Assembly (NCBI GenBank): GCA_937959065.1
Contig: CALGOI010000078.1
Coordinates: forward strand, 1 to 23,964
DNA from: an uncultured Ignavibacteriota bacterium
Lineage (GTDB): Bacteria; Bacteroidota; Ignavibacteria; Tepidaquicellales; Tepidaquicellaceae
DNA: 23,964 bases
Direction: 5' to 3'
Part shown: one piece after another, positions 1 to 7,192 of the stretch
How positions within the stretch are numbered: position 1 is the stretch's first letter
Layout of the letters: each line of letters begins with the position of its first letter
Translations under genes and position numbers: made by a program
The notes under the pieces: model-generated
Seen by the model: only the letters and a program-made list of their open reading frames with translations
The model's database searches: none
What the model was told of the DNA's origin: nothing

Positions 1-238
1 TAATGGTATAAACGTATATGGTGGTGATGTAACTCAGGTAGCTAGTTGGGGTCGCCCAAGAAGTTTAGTTTCTGATGGTGTTGAAGGTTATGTACAAGTT
101 GTAGGACACACAACTCAACAAAAAATGACGGTGATTGAAAACCAATTTATTCTGATTGATACATTAGGAACAACCGAGCAATTTTTATATATAGAGAATA
201 ATGAGGCAAAACCAAAAACACTAAATGATTTTATCTAA
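1..238 (+). CDS. Metallophosphoesterase (calcineurin-like), C-terminal end only
   Basis: The frame is open from the left edge to a TAA at 236-238, giving about 78 C-terminal residues. Near the edge is NVYGGDV, then SWGRPRSLVSDGVEGYVQV followed by VVGHTTQQK. A Trp/Arg-Pro segment followed by a VVGHT motif is the C-terminal metal-binding block of lambda-type Ser/Thr phosphatases and related calcineurin-like phosphoesterases; the His of GHT is a metal ligand. The N-terminal catalytic motifs lie outside the window. The stop overlaps the ATG of the helicase gene by one base (TAATG), so the two are probably translationally coupled. It could act on phosphoproteins or nucleotides; the substrate cannot be told. 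Confidence 0.7.
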   Translation, partial: NGINVYGGDVTQVASWGRPRSLVSDGVEGYVQVVGHTTQQKMTVIENQFILIDTLGTTEQFLYIENNEAKPKTLNDFI

Positions 239-1593
239 TGGATAACACATCTGAGAAAAAAAGGGTTATCCCCCAGGCGGTAGATCTCGAGGAAAAATTA
301 TTATCAGCTATTATGCTTGATAATGAGGTAATGAATGATATTACCGATATCCTAAAAGCTGATCACCTCTACAAAAAGAAGCATCGAATCATTTACCGGG
401 CTTTTCTGGATATGTGGGAAAATAATAATCCTATTGACCCAAATACATTATTGAAGTGGTTAGATAAAAAAAACCTTGAAGTACCAATAACAACAGATGA
501 AGTAATAGATTTAAGTTCAGCTGTTAGTACTTCGGCGAATGTAGAATTTTATGCAAGGATAATATATGAAAAGTATGTACTCAGATATATTATCAGTACA
601 TCAAATGAGTTAGCGAATAACTGCCTAGAGCCGGATGTTAATACCTGGCATGCTTTGGAAAAAGCTGAGGTTCGATTAATGGAGTTATCACAGCAAACCA
701 ATAAATCTAAAATAATATGTGTAGGTGATGAAATTGAATCTTACCTGCAGGAAATTAATGAAAGACGATCGAATAAAGATAATCAGGAATACATTCCAAC
801 ATACATAGGCGCATTAGATGAAGTTATTACCGGGTTGTTTAAGGGTAATTTAATAATTATTGGTGCCCGTCCTAAATCCGGTAAAACTGCATTAGCGGTA
901 ACCATCGGTAATAATATAACCCAAAATCTGAATTTACCTGTTGGAATGATTTCAGCAGAAATGAGAAAAAAAGAAATAATGGATCGCTTAATATCAGCTG
1001 AGGCGGGAGTTAAGGGAAATAATATACGGTCCGGCGCAATTAGTGATTCAGAATATGAAATGATTACCGATAGTATCAAATATCTTAAAACCAAATTTTA
1101 TATAGATGATTCACCGGATATAAATATTATGGAACTCCGGGCTAAAGCCAGGAAGATGAAAAAGGAATACGATATACAGCTGCTAATAGTGGATTACCTT
1201 CAATTAATAAAAGGATTTGAGAAAAGGGAAAGGCGCGATATCGAGGTAGGTGATGTATCAAAGGGTTTAAAATCACTAGCAAAAGAATTAGATATTCCGG
1301 TAGTTGCCTGTTGTCAATTAAATCGGGCTATAACCTCAACAGGTAAACCGAGAAAACCAATCCTTTCTGATCTTCGCGAAAGCGGTAATATCGAACAGGA
1401 TGCAGATACAATAATATTTATTCATAAACCGGCAATAGAAGATGATCACCATTATGAATTGCATGTAGCTGCTCAGAGAAACGGGCCTACCGGTGAAATT
1501 GATATTAAATTCAGTAAAGAGTTTACGAAATTCGAAAGCTACAATACTTTAAGTGTAGCTGCTAATTCAGATTCAGAAGATGAACCATTTTAA
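238..1593 (+). CDS. dnaB: Replicative DNA helicase, DnaB family
   Basis: 451 residues, normal length for a DnaB helicase, the hexameric ATP-driven enzyme that unwinds the replication fork. The N-terminal domain begins with the typical IPQAVDLEEKLLSAIM (11-26). The RecA-like domain shows Walker A GARPKSGKT (209-217), motif H1a ISAEM (238-242), Walker B LLIVDYLQLI (315-324), H3 with Gln360 and H4 with LSDLRESGNIEQDAD (376-390), which includes the arginine finger region. All core motifs are intact. It is translationally coupled to the phosphoesterase upstream. No helicase loader or primase is visible in the window. As the only replication gene here, it marks the left end as the phage replication module. 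Confidence 0.95.
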   Translation: MDNTSEKKRVIPQAVDLEEKLLSAIMLDNEVMNDITDILKADHLYKKKHRIIYRAFLDMWENNNPIDPNTLLKWLDKKNLEVPITTDEVIDLSSAVSTSANVEFYARIIYEKYVLRYIISTSNELANNCLEPDVNTWHALEKAEVRLMELSQQTNKSKIICVGDEIESYLQEINERRSNKDNQEYIPTYIGALDEVITGLFKGNLIIIGARPKSGKTALAVTIGNNITQNLNLPVGMISAEMRKKEIMDRLISAEAGVKGNNIRSGAISDSEYEMITDSIKYLKTKFYIDDSPDINIMELRAKARKMKKEYDIQLLIVDYLQLIKGFEKRERRDIEVGDVSKGLKSLAKELDIPVVACCQLNRAITSTGKPRKPILSDLRESGNIEQDADTIIFIHKPAIEDDHHYELHVAAQRNGPTGEIDIKFSKEFTKFESYNTLSVAANSDSEDEPF

Positions 1594-1608
1594 AAATTAA
1601 TATAAAAA

Positions 1609-2103
1609 ATGAAAAACTTAATTATTGTTTTAATCGCGTTAGTAACATTATCAGCTTGTAATGATAATTCAGTAAGTCCTTCAAATCCAGATACATTACC
1701 GCAGATAACAACACCGGACGGAAAAGAATATACATCTTTCTATGATGGACCTGATATAAGAATTTACAAAGCTTATATATCGATCTATAAAGCAACGAGT
1801 ATAGATACATTATTTATTACTCGAGATCTGTATATAGGAATTCCGGAAAGCGTATTTCCAATAGAATTATGGTTATGGTATGATATAGATATTATCCAAG
1901 ACTACACAATTAAGATTAATAACGTATGGGATATGACAAAAGAAGGAAAAATAATGAATGTAAGTATATATGATCCAATTAATCATCAAGAGAAAATGCT
2001 TTATTCTAAGAAAATACAGGGAGTTGGTACTTATTATCATTTGAGTAATGATACATTATTATTTAATAATGTGATTAAATTCAATGGTATGAATATCAAT
2101 TGA
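1609..2103 (+). CDS. Small phage-encoded lipoprotein
   Basis: 164 residues. The N-terminus MKNLIIVLIALVTLSAC is a lipoprotein signal with lipobox LSAC and Cys17 as the lipidated residue, followed by a Ser/Pro/Asn-rich linker typical of Bacteroidota lipoproteins. The mature part has many Tyr, Ile and Asp residues and looks like an all-beta domain; no family was recognised. It starts 15 nt after dnaB with an A/T-rich, SD-free leader. Phage lipoproteins sometimes block superinfection at the cell surface, but nothing in the sequence proves that here. A host moron-type cargo gene is another possibility. Confidence 0.75.
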   Translation: MKNLIIVLIALVTLSACNDNSVSPSNPDTLPQITTPDGKEYTSFYDGPDIRIYKAYISIYKATSIDTLFITRDLYIGIPESVFPIELWLWYDIDIIQDYTIKINNVWDMTKEGKIMNVSIYDPINHQEKMLYSKKIQGVGTYYHLSNDTLLFNNVIKFNGMNIN

Positions 2104-2146
2104 AATTAAATATTTTCCAATTATCCAATATCTAAAAAGGGGATAT

Positions 2147-2287
2147 ATGCAAATACCAAGGAAATACGGTAGAATTTTATTCTGGATCATCTTAATAATA
2201 ATCCTGATAGCTAATTATTTTATCTGGAAGGATATATTTACCGGAAAGAAAGAAAAGCCGGTACCGGGTAATGAAAAGATTGTATGA
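2147..2287 (+). CDS. Small single-span membrane protein
   Basis: A 46-residue open frame starts at ATG 2147 and ends at TGA 2285-2287. It is preceded by AAAAAGGGGATAT, one of the few purine-rich, SD-like leaders in the window. The protein has a basic N-terminus (MQIPRKYGR), one hydrophobic segment ILFWIILIIILIANYFIW (residues 10-27) and a charged C-terminal tail with KKEKP. The stop overlaps the next start (ATGA at 2284-2287), the usual sign of translational coupling. The likely product is an inner-membrane protein with a short cytoplasmic or periplasmic tail; the function is unknown. Confidence 0.6.
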   Translation: MQIPRKYGRILFWIILIIILIANYFIWKDIFTGKKEKPVPGNEKIV

Positions 2288-2496
2288 CTACTCATGATCT
2301 CAGAAATATTAAATATGTATCTAATGACAGTGTATTACTGATAAATATTCAAGCCGATTTTCCAGGTATAAAGGAAGATGATGAAGTTATTTTAAAAATA
2401 GGTAATGAGGATATATTATATAGGGTTCATTCGATTAAGTATGAAGATGAAAAGAACTTTAAAGCTAATTTAATCTTTGTAAATTATTGTAGATAA
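2284..2496 (+). CDS. Hypothetical 70-residue protein
   Basis: The start codon overlaps the stop of the small membrane protein (ATGA) and the stop overlaps the next ATG (TAATG), so the gene sits in a tight coupled run. The protein is acidic, with a beta-rich look: the stretch from ADFPGIKEDDEVILKIG to EDILYRVHSIKYE reads like a small beta-barrel. No family was recognised and no export signal or membrane segment is present. Confidence 0.55.
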   Translation: MTTHDLRNIKYVSNDSVLLINIQADFPGIKEDDEVILKIGNEDILYRVHSIKYEDEKNFKANLIFVNYCR

Positions 2497-2666
2497 TGTT
2501 AAATTTGAAAGAACTGACAGACAAAGAATTAAAAGCCCTTGAACAGGTTGTTAAGGGAATCAAAGCTATCAGAAGTAATTCCGGTTATGGACAAATAACC
2601 GTAAACATTCAAAAAAACGGTGAGGATATTATAGTTAATTCAACTTCATCGGTAAAAATAAAATAG
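2496..2666 (+). CDS. Hypothetical 56-residue protein
   Basis: ATG at 2496 overlaps the preceding TAA by one base, and the frame closes with TAG at 2664-2666. The predicted protein starts with a helical charged segment (MLNLKELTDKELKALEQVV) and continues into a Ser/Gly/Asn part with alternating polar and hydrophobic residues, compatible with a helix plus a beta hairpin. No homology was recognised. The one-base overlap and the in-line position between two coupled genes are the main support for it being real. Confidence 0.5.
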   Translation: MLNLKELTDKELKALEQVVKGIKAIRSNSGYGQITVNIQKNGEDIIVNSTSSVKIK

Positions 2667-2678
2667 GGGAAAAGCAAT

Positions 2679-2999
2679 ATGGCAGATTTAGAAGATGTAT
2701 TTGATGAAATATTTAATCCAAGAATTGAGGACTTAGGCGATGGGAAATATAAATTTACTGATATAAATGGTGATGAATGTTACATGGATTTTAATGAGGA
2801 TATTTCAGTAGTCAAGAAAGAGGATATGACAACTGTTTGTATAGGTATTAACCAAATGTTAGCCTCTCAGAGATCCAAAAAAGAATTATTAGATAGTAGA
2901 ATAAATCCAGAAGATTTAAAATTTGTACAAGAAGATTATGAAAGAACCAATATTACTATTCAGACTTATAAGAAAATGCTTGAAGGTGGATTAAAATGA
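2679..2999 (+). CDS. Hypothetical acidic 106-residue protein
   Basis: It starts 12 nt after the previous stop, behind AGGGGAAAAGCAAT, an SD-like purine run. The N-terminal half is very acidic (MADLEDVFDEIF, then DLGDGKYKFTDINGDE), the C-terminal half is helical and ends with YKKMLEGGLK. The stop overlaps the next start (ATGA). No catalytic motif, export signal or membrane segment is visible. It is probably an early phage accessory protein; the function is not inferable. Confidence 0.55.
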   Translation: MADLEDVFDEIFNPRIEDLGDGKYKFTDINGDECYMDFNEDISVVKKEDMTTVCIGINQMLASQRSKKELLDSRINPEDLKFVQEDYERTNITIQTYKKMLEGGLK

Positions 3000-3352
3000 A
3001 GGTAGAACAGGAAAAATTAAAATCAATACTGTTACAACTTGAGGAATCAGATGAAATAACGTTAGATATGATTGGCGATGGTGATAAAATGGTAGATGAT
3101 AAGGAAGTATTTCATTTATTAATACTGAGAGATGCGGGGTTTATTGATATAGGGCATATCCAAACTGTAGCTGATGGTACAATTATCGGGGTAAATGAAA
3201 TAAGAATGACATACCAAGGTAATGAATATCTACAGGCATTAAAAGAAAGTAAGGTATGGGATAAAATTAAAAATTTCTCTATTGGAACTGCAAAGGTATT
3301 GGGTAGAGAATTATTGATTGAATTAGCAAAAGAGCAAACAGGGTTAAAATGA
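2996..3352 (+). CDS. DUF2513-like winged-helix protein
   Basis: 118 residues. The layout matches what is known of phage DUF2513 proteins: an N-terminal helix KLKSILLQLEES (7-18), then VFHLLILRDAGFIDIG (38-53), a short variable beta wing, an R(L/M)T.(E/Q)G block here IRMTYQGNEYLQAL (68-81), and KVWDKIKNF (85-93) near the end. The fold is thought to be winged-helix-like and the molecular role is unknown. The gene overlaps both neighbours by 4 nt (ATGA), so it belongs to the coupled early cluster. Confidence 0.6.
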   Translation: MKVEQEKLKSILLQLEESDEITLDMIGDGDKMVDDKEVFHLLILRDAGFIDIGHIQTVADGTIIGVNEIRMTYQGNEYLQALKESKVWDKIKNFSIGTAKVLGRELLIELAKEQTGLK

Positions 3353-3552
3353 AATTCGATTTCGATAAATTAAATGAACTTCCAGAATTAACTGAATTAA
3401 TTAATGATGTCAATAAACATATTACTAAACACGGAAAGGCAGATATTATATATGACGGTAAGGAATTAACTGTAACTAATAAATTAGTATTAGGGTTTAA
3501 TCCGGATGAAGCGGATAAATCCAAAATGAACTTTTACTTAAAGAATATCTAA
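3349..3552 (+). CDS. Hypothetical 67-residue protein
   Basis: The start overlaps the preceding stop (ATGA). The protein opens with MKFDFDKLNELPELTELIND and has a KADIIYDGKELTVTNKLV beta-hairpin-like middle. It is the last gene of the early cluster: its TAA at 3550-3552 is followed within 30 nt by an RNA element and a strong terminator. No family was recognised. Confidence 0.5.
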   Translation: MKFDFDKLNELPELTELINDVNKHITKHGKADIIYDGKELTVTNKLVLGFNPDEADKSKMNFYLKNI

Positions 3553-3564
3553 TAAATATTTAAT

Positions 3565-3588
3565 CCGTTATCAAAGCGCTTGAGGCGG
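3565..3588 (+). promoter_or_regulatory. Putative antiterminator-like RNA element, copy 1
   Basis: The sequence folds as P1 CCG (3565-3567), linker TTA (3568-3570), P2 TCAA (3571-3574), loop AGCGC (3575-3579), P2' TTGA (3580-3583), linker GG (3584-3585), P1' CGG (3586-3588). P1' is also part of the 5' arm of the terminator stem that begins at 3584, so the two folds exclude each other. A second copy with the same linkers and loop but different, still paired, stem bases lies at 7167-7192. The role as an antiterminator is an inference. Confidence 0.4.
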
Positions 3589-3625
3589 TATTAAATTCCG
3601 AAATGGGATTTGTACCGCCTTTTTT
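3584..3625 (+). terminator. Intrinsic terminator after the early cluster
   Basis: A long hairpin has its 5' arm at 3584-3599 and its 3' arm at 3605-3619, 15 pairs including two G-T wobbles and one bulged T, with the loop GAAAT. It is followed by six T (3620-3625). It separates the early genes from the ParB/Mom/terminase group, whose first codons begin about 20 nt further on, so downstream expression needs read-through, antitermination or a promoter that was not seen. Confidence 0.8.
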
Positions 3626-3644
3626 AATTTAAAAAATACATATT

Positions 3645-4262
3645 ATCGCAGAACGTTTAATAATAGAAATACATGATGTAGAATTTAAGTTTATCGATTA
3701 CCGGAAAATCAAAACCTTTCAGGGTAATTTAAAAGAATTATCAGATGATAATTATAATAAACTGAGATCCTCGTTAGAGAATAAAGGCTTCTTTGCTCCG
3801 GTATTCGTATGGGATAATAACGGTACTTTATACTTTTTAGATGGGCATGCACGAAGTAAGGTATTAAATAGCGATGGAGTTACTTTAAAAAAGGATGGCA
3901 AAACCACTTATAAAATACCAGCTGTAGTAATTAAAGCTGAAAGTATAAATGATGCAAAAGAGAAATTATTAATCATATCTTCGCAGTATCATACTATCAC
4001 AGATGAGGGGTATAAGGAATTCACATCTGAAATGGATGCCGGTTACCTGAGATCCTTATTGAATTACGATGCTATTATATTCCAAGAAGATTACGATTTA
4101 GAATTACCGGATGAACTAATAGGAACAGCAAAAGAAAAAGATCCTGTAATTAAAATCACATTCAAGAATCCGGGGGACCTGGAAAAAGCTGAACAGGAAT
4201 TAAAACCAATAATCAATAAGTACGAAGGTGCATTTTATTCAATTACAGCAAATGAAGTATGA
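3645..4262 (+). CDS. ParB-like (ParB/Srx fold) protein, no canonical start codon
   Basis: The frame is open from a TAA at 3630 to TGA at 4260-4262. Known features of phage ParB-like domains are plain: TFQGNLKELSDDNYNKLR, then KGFFAPVFVW, then LYFLDGHARSKVL (the DGH.R active/CTP-contact motif), and AKEKLLIISSQYHTITDEG. The first ATG in frame is 4032, downstream of the whole domain, so it cannot be the true start. ATC at 3645 lies where a start is expected (I/M-A-E-R-L-I-I-E); 205 residues would result. Non-canonical initiation, a mutated ATG or a base error are all possible. The stop overlaps the start of the mom-like gene (ATGA). Stand-alone ParB domains in phages occur beside DNA modification genes, as here, and may act as nuclease or DNA-binding partner. 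Confidence 0.7.
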   Translation: MAERLIIEIHDVEFKFIDYRKIKTFQGNLKELSDDNYNKLRSSLENKGFFAPVFVWDNNGTLYFLDGHARSKVLNSDGVTLKKDGKTTYKIPAVVIKAESINDAKEKLLIISSQYHTITDEGYKEFTSEMDAGYLRSLLNYDAIIFQEDYDLELPDELIGTAKEKDPVIKITFKNPGDLEKAEQELKPIINKYEGAFYSITANEV

Positions 4263-4936
4263 GATTAGAGTTAGCGACAAAAGAAGCTATGCAGTATGCT
4301 TGTGTAAATTTCCACTATACCCGGAAACCATTAGATAATATCAGTTTCGGTTTTTCTGTATTTAATGACAAAGGGGAATGGTGTGGTATAGTCGCTTATG
4401 GTAGGGGGAATGCTCCAAATATTGCTAAACCATTTGGATTAGTTCAAGGGCAGGTAATTGAATTACTGAGAGTAGCATTAAATGGAAAGCAAAATACTAC
4501 TTCAAGCGTTGTAGCTCGATCGCTGAAATTATTAAGGAAGTATGCTCCATTAGTTAAAGTAGTTGTATCATTCGCAGATGCTAATCAAGATCACATTGGA
4601 ACGATATACCAGGCCTCGAATTGGATTTATATAGGTGAAAGCATAAGTGAAAAGGGAATAAGGATAAAAGGCAGATTAACCCATAAAAGAAGTGTTGGTT
4701 CGAAATATGGAAGTTCATCGATTAAATTTCTCAGGAAGCATGTAGATAAGAATGCTGAGATCATACACGGATTACCTAAATATAAGTATGTATATCCAAT
4801 CGATAAGAAATTAATTCAACTTTGTAAATCATTATCAAAACCATATCCAAAGAAAACAAGCGCCGGTAACTCAGTGGTAGAGTGTTCCAATTCCATTGGA
4901 AAAGCCGAAGGTTCGAATCCTATCCCGGCGCTCTAA
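4259..4936 (+). CDS. Mom-like DNA modification protein (GNAT-type)
   Basis: 225 residues. The sequence fits the phage Mom family: an early Cys-His-Tyr block (NFHYTRKPL, 17-25), GFSVFNDKGEWCGIVAYGRG (31-50), ELLRVAL (68-74), VVARSLKLLRKYAP (84-97), VVVSFADANQDHIGTIYQAS (101-120) and NWIYIG (121-126). Mu Mom is an acyltransferase-like enzyme that converts adenine to a modified base which resists restriction; by homology this protein probably protects phage DNA. It overlaps the ParB-like gene by 4 nt. The last 25 residues (201-225) are encoded by a tRNA-Gly gene in the same strand, so the C-terminal tail is a translated tRNA and the folded enzyme probably ends near KPYPKK (194-199). Confidence 0.75.
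   Translation: MRLELATKEAMQYACVNFHYTRKPLDNISFGFSVFNDKGEWCGIVAYGRGNAPNIAKPFGLVQGQVIELLRVALNGKQNTTSSVVARSLKLLRKYAPLVKVVVSFADANQDHIGTIYQASNWIYIGESISEKGIRIKGRLTHKRSVGSKYGSSSIKFLRKHVDKNAEIIHGLPKYKYVYPIDKKLIQLCKSLSKPYPKKTSAGNSVVECSNSIGKAEGSNPIPAL
4860..4932 (+). tRNA. tRNA-Gly (anticodon TCC)
   Basis: Acceptor GCGCCGG (4860-4866) pairs fully with CCGGCGC (4925-4931), discriminator T4932. T8/A9 are present. The D arm is ACTC/GAGT with loop AGTGGTA. The anticodon stem TTCCA/TGGAA is perfect, the loop ATTCCAT gives anticodon TCC with T33 and A37. The variable loop is AAGCC. The T loop is TTCGAAT; the T stem is the weak point, with an A-A mismatch, one G-T pair and one extra C (4924) before the acceptor. 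No CCA is encoded. The tRNA lies inside the mom-like reading frame and ends 9 nt before the terS start. It may be a slightly degenerate phage tRNA supporting GGA codons. Confidence 0.8.
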
Positions 4937-4941
4937 TTATC

Positions 4942-5523
4942 ATGGCAAAGAAAACAGTAAATAAGAAAACGACTAAAAAGGGACCGGGTGCGCCTAATAA
5001 GTATGAAACCGAAATAAAGGACAAATTACCGGAAATAGAAAGTTATGCTGAATCCGGATATACTGATAAGCAAATTGCAACTGCATTAGGAATTAACCCT
5101 TCAACTCTTTACGATTATAAAAAGAAATATCCAGAGTTTGCAAATGCTCTTAATTCCAAAAAACTTAAAGCTGATAAAGAAATAATTGATAGTCTTTTTA
5201 AAAGGGCAAAAGGTTACGATGTAGTTGATGAGGTAATAGAATATTATCCGCCAGGCAAAGACGGTGAAGCTGCAAAAATAAAATCAATCAAAAGATATAA
5301 GAAACATATACCGGGTGATACTAAAGCAATTATGAGTTGGTTATGGAACAGAAGGGCTGATCTATTTAAGTATAAAATGGAAGTGAATCATAATATTAAG
5401 GTAAAGCCGGAAGATCTTGAAAAGTTATCTGATAGCGAATTACTTACAGTATTGAATTCTGATAATCCGGAAAAGACATTAGCTACCCTGTTAGTTACAA
5501 AAAATGAACCAAGCACAAATTAA
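4942..5523 (+). CDS. terS: Terminase small subunit
   Basis: 193 residues from ATG 4942. The frame is open further upstream, through the tRNA, but that part is tRNA sequence. A Lys-rich N-terminus is followed by GPGAPNKYETEI and a helix-turn-helix GYTDKQIATALGINPSTLYD (39-58), the DNA-recognition domain of small terminases that binds the packaging site. Then come YPEFANALNSKK and a KRYKKHIPGDTKAIMSWLWN segment (120-139) typical of the oligomerisation/effector end in this type. The gene overlaps terL by 20 nt. Together they form the packaging motor. Confidence 0.85.
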   Translation: MAKKTVNKKTTKKGPGAPNKYETEIKDKLPEIESYAESGYTDKQIATALGINPSTLYDYKKKYPEFANALNSKKLKADKEIIDSLFKRAKGYDVVDEVIEYYPPGKDGEAAKIKSIKRYKKHIPGDTKAIMSWLWNRRADLFKYKMEVNHNIKVKPEDLEKLSDSELLTVLNSDNPEKTLATLLVTKNEPSTN

Positions 5524-7045
5524 AGCCGCTGCGCAGTTAGTTTTAAATAAGAGACAGCAGGAAAAACATCTTAAATATAAATCCAAACTTGAATTCTACC
5601 GGAATAACCCGATTGAATATCTTGTAGAAAGATTGGGAATAAAAAGGGAATCAGTTGATTGGAGTATTTTACCAGAATATAAAAATCATAAATGGGATGG
5701 TACCCCTAATCCGTTTGTTGCGATTGCCAATGCTCTGGTAAAATATAAATGGGTTGGTGTTGAAAGTGCTGTAGGTGTAGGAAAAACCTTTTTCGGTGCC
5801 GGTATAGTACCATGGTTTTTAGAATGCTTTGAAAATTCATTGGTAGTAACATCCGCGCCTAAAGAAAAACAGCTATCATTACATATTTGGCGGGAATTAG
5901 GAAAACTGTTTAATAATCTTGGTAGAGGTGAATTACTTAATTTAAAGCTGCGGATGATCCCCGGAAAAGATGATTGGATTGCAGTAGGATTTGTAGCAGG
6001 TGTAAAAGCAAATGAGGAATCAGCAACAAAGGCACAGGGTTTTCATGCTGAACATATGTTAATTATCCTCGAGGAAACTCCCGGAATTCCCAAACAGATA
6101 ATGACCGCTTTACAAAATACTTGTACATCCCCCCATAATTTAATTCTTTCTTTTGGTAATCCGGACCATCAATTAGATTCATTGCATGAATTCTGTTTAA
6201 TGGATAATGTAGAACATATCCGGATATCGGGTTACGATCATCCAAACGTTGTATTAAATAATGCTGAATTTATTCCAGGTGCTCAGAGTAAAGAAAACCT
6301 ATTGAGGATGAAAGCAAAATACCGCGATGAAAGTAATCCATTATATCAGAGTAGAGCTCGGGGAATATCACCGGCGCAAAGTATAGATAGTTTAATTAAA
6401 ATCGAATGGTTAATTAACTGCAGTAAAGATTACGCAGATTACAAAACCAAATATGATAACAAGAAATTAGAAGGCGATAGAGGTTTAGGCGTTGATGTAG
6501 CTAATTCAGAATTTGGGGATAAAGGCGCATTTGCTCATGGTGTCGATAATGTATTAGTAAAGGTAGAGGATTTTCCATGTCCTAATGCGAATGAACTCGG
6601 GCATAAAGTATATAGGATAATGAAAGATGAAAAGATAAAACCGGAAAATTTAGGCGTGGATGGTGTTGGTGTTGGAGCCGGAACAGTTAATACCCTCTAT
6701 GAAGATGGAATAACGGATGAAGATATAAGTTTATTAGGATCTGCCAGACCGGAAGAGATCGAAGGAATGGAAGAGGAATTTGTTAATTTACGTTCTCAAA
6801 TGTGGTGGATACTTCGCGAGGATCTAAGGAATGGTGAACTTATCATACCGGAAGATGATGAATTATGGGCGGATTTATTAACTCCCAGATGGAGTATTAA
6901 AAATGGTAAAATAGCAGTTGAGAGTAAAGAAGATATTAAGAAACGTTTGGGGCGTTCACCTAATAAAGGTGATGCGGTTATTTATTGGAATTGGCGAAGG
7001 AAAGATAGAGTAGGAACTGATATTAGAATGTCATTCGTTAAATAA
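5504..7045 (+). CDS. terL: Terminase large subunit
   Basis: 513 residues, usual length. The ATPase domain shows a Walker A-like SAVGVGKT (88-95), Walker B MLIILEE with catalytic Glu (185-191) and a coupling motif ILSFGNP (214-220). The C-terminal RNase H-like nuclease domain shows three acidic positions: GVDVANS (Asp331), GVDGVGVG (Asp386) and a late KGDAVIYW. It drives DNA into the prohead through the portal and cuts the concatemer. It overlaps terS by 20 nt. Its stop is followed within 10 nt by the promoter of the head operon. Confidence 0.95.
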   Translation: MNQAQIKAAAQLVLNKRQQEKHLKYKSKLEFYRNNPIEYLVERLGIKRESVDWSILPEYKNHKWDGTPNPFVAIANALVKYKWVGVESAVGVGKTFFGAGIVPWFLECFENSLVVTSAPKEKQLSLHIWRELGKLFNNLGRGELLNLKLRMIPGKDDWIAVGFVAGVKANEESATKAQGFHAEHMLIILEETPGIPKQIMTALQNTCTSPHNLILSFGNPDHQLDSLHEFCLMDNVEHIRISGYDHPNVVLNNAEFIPGAQSKENLLRMKAKYRDESNPLYQSRARGISPAQSIDSLIKIEWLINCSKDYADYKTKYDNKKLEGDRGLGVDVANSEFGDKGAFAHGVDNVLVKVEDFPCPNANELGHKVYRIMKDEKIKPENLGVDGVGVGAGTVNTLYEDGITDEDISLLGSARPEEIEGMEEEFVNLRSQMWWILREDLRNGELIIPEDDELWADLLTPRWSIKNGKIAVESKEDIKKRLGRSPNKGDAVIYWNWRRKDRVGTDIRMSFVK

Positions 7046-7052
7046 AATAGTA

Positions 7053-7084
7053 TTTGCTATTAGGGAATATTATTTATAAATTTG
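7053..7084 (+). promoter_or_regulatory. Bacteroidota-type promoter for the head operon
   Basis: TTTG at 7053-7056 and TAAATTTG at 7077-7084 are separated by exactly 20 nt, matching the known -33/-7 consensus TTTG and TAnnTTTG. The region 7053-7104 is partly repeated at 21514-21567 before the endolysin gene (shared TTGCTA, TAGGGAATA, TATAAATT and AAGGAATAA blocks). Transcription would start near 7090 and give a leader of about 130 nt. Confidence 0.7.
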
Positions 7085-7112
7085 TACTATTAAGGAATAA
7101 CAACCAAAAATC

Positions 7113-7132
7113 ATAGAGCCATGAAACTCTAT
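7113..7132 (+). promoter_or_regulatory. Leader hairpin with a four-codon mini-ORF
   Basis: ATAGAG (7113-7118) pairs perfectly with CTCTAT (7127-7132) around the loop CCATGAAA. The loop holds an ATG (7121) that opens M-K-L-Y and stops at 7133-7135. The octamer GAAACTCT occurs here and again at 7164-7171, where its ACTC is the P1 strand of the antiterminator-like element. The hairpin may therefore compete in the leader fold; this is an inference. Confidence 0.3.
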
Positions 7133-7166
7133 TAAAAATTCACCTGAGATTCTAATTTAGCCAGAA

Positions 7167-7192
7167 ACTCTTACGAAAGCGCTTCGGGGAGT
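7167..7192 (+). promoter_or_regulatory. Putative antiterminator-like RNA element, copy 2
   Basis: P1 ACTC (7167-7170), linker TTA, P2 CGAA (7174-7177), loop AGCGC (7178-7182), P2' TTCG (7183-7186), linker GG (7187-7188), P1' GAGT (7189-7192). Linkers and loop equal those of copy 1 (3565-3588), while P1 changes from CCG/CGG to ACTC/GAGT and two P2 pairs change with pairing kept. P1' is the start of the terminator stem. It lies in the leader of the head operon. Confidence 0.45.

Noticed and set aside
783..1094. Open frames on the minus strand (also 9580-9873, 15222-15485, 15867-16145 and others)
   Set aside because: They lie opposite well-supported genes, have no homology-like motifs and no own promoter; they are shadows.
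3603..3632. ATG 3603 in frame with the ParB-like gene
   Set aside because: It lies in the loop of the terminator and meets a TAA at 3630 after nine codons; it is not a usable start.
4882..4941. Upstream extension of terS to ATG 4882
   Set aside because: The added 20 residues are tRNA sequence; ATG 4942 begins the normal Lys-rich N-terminus.
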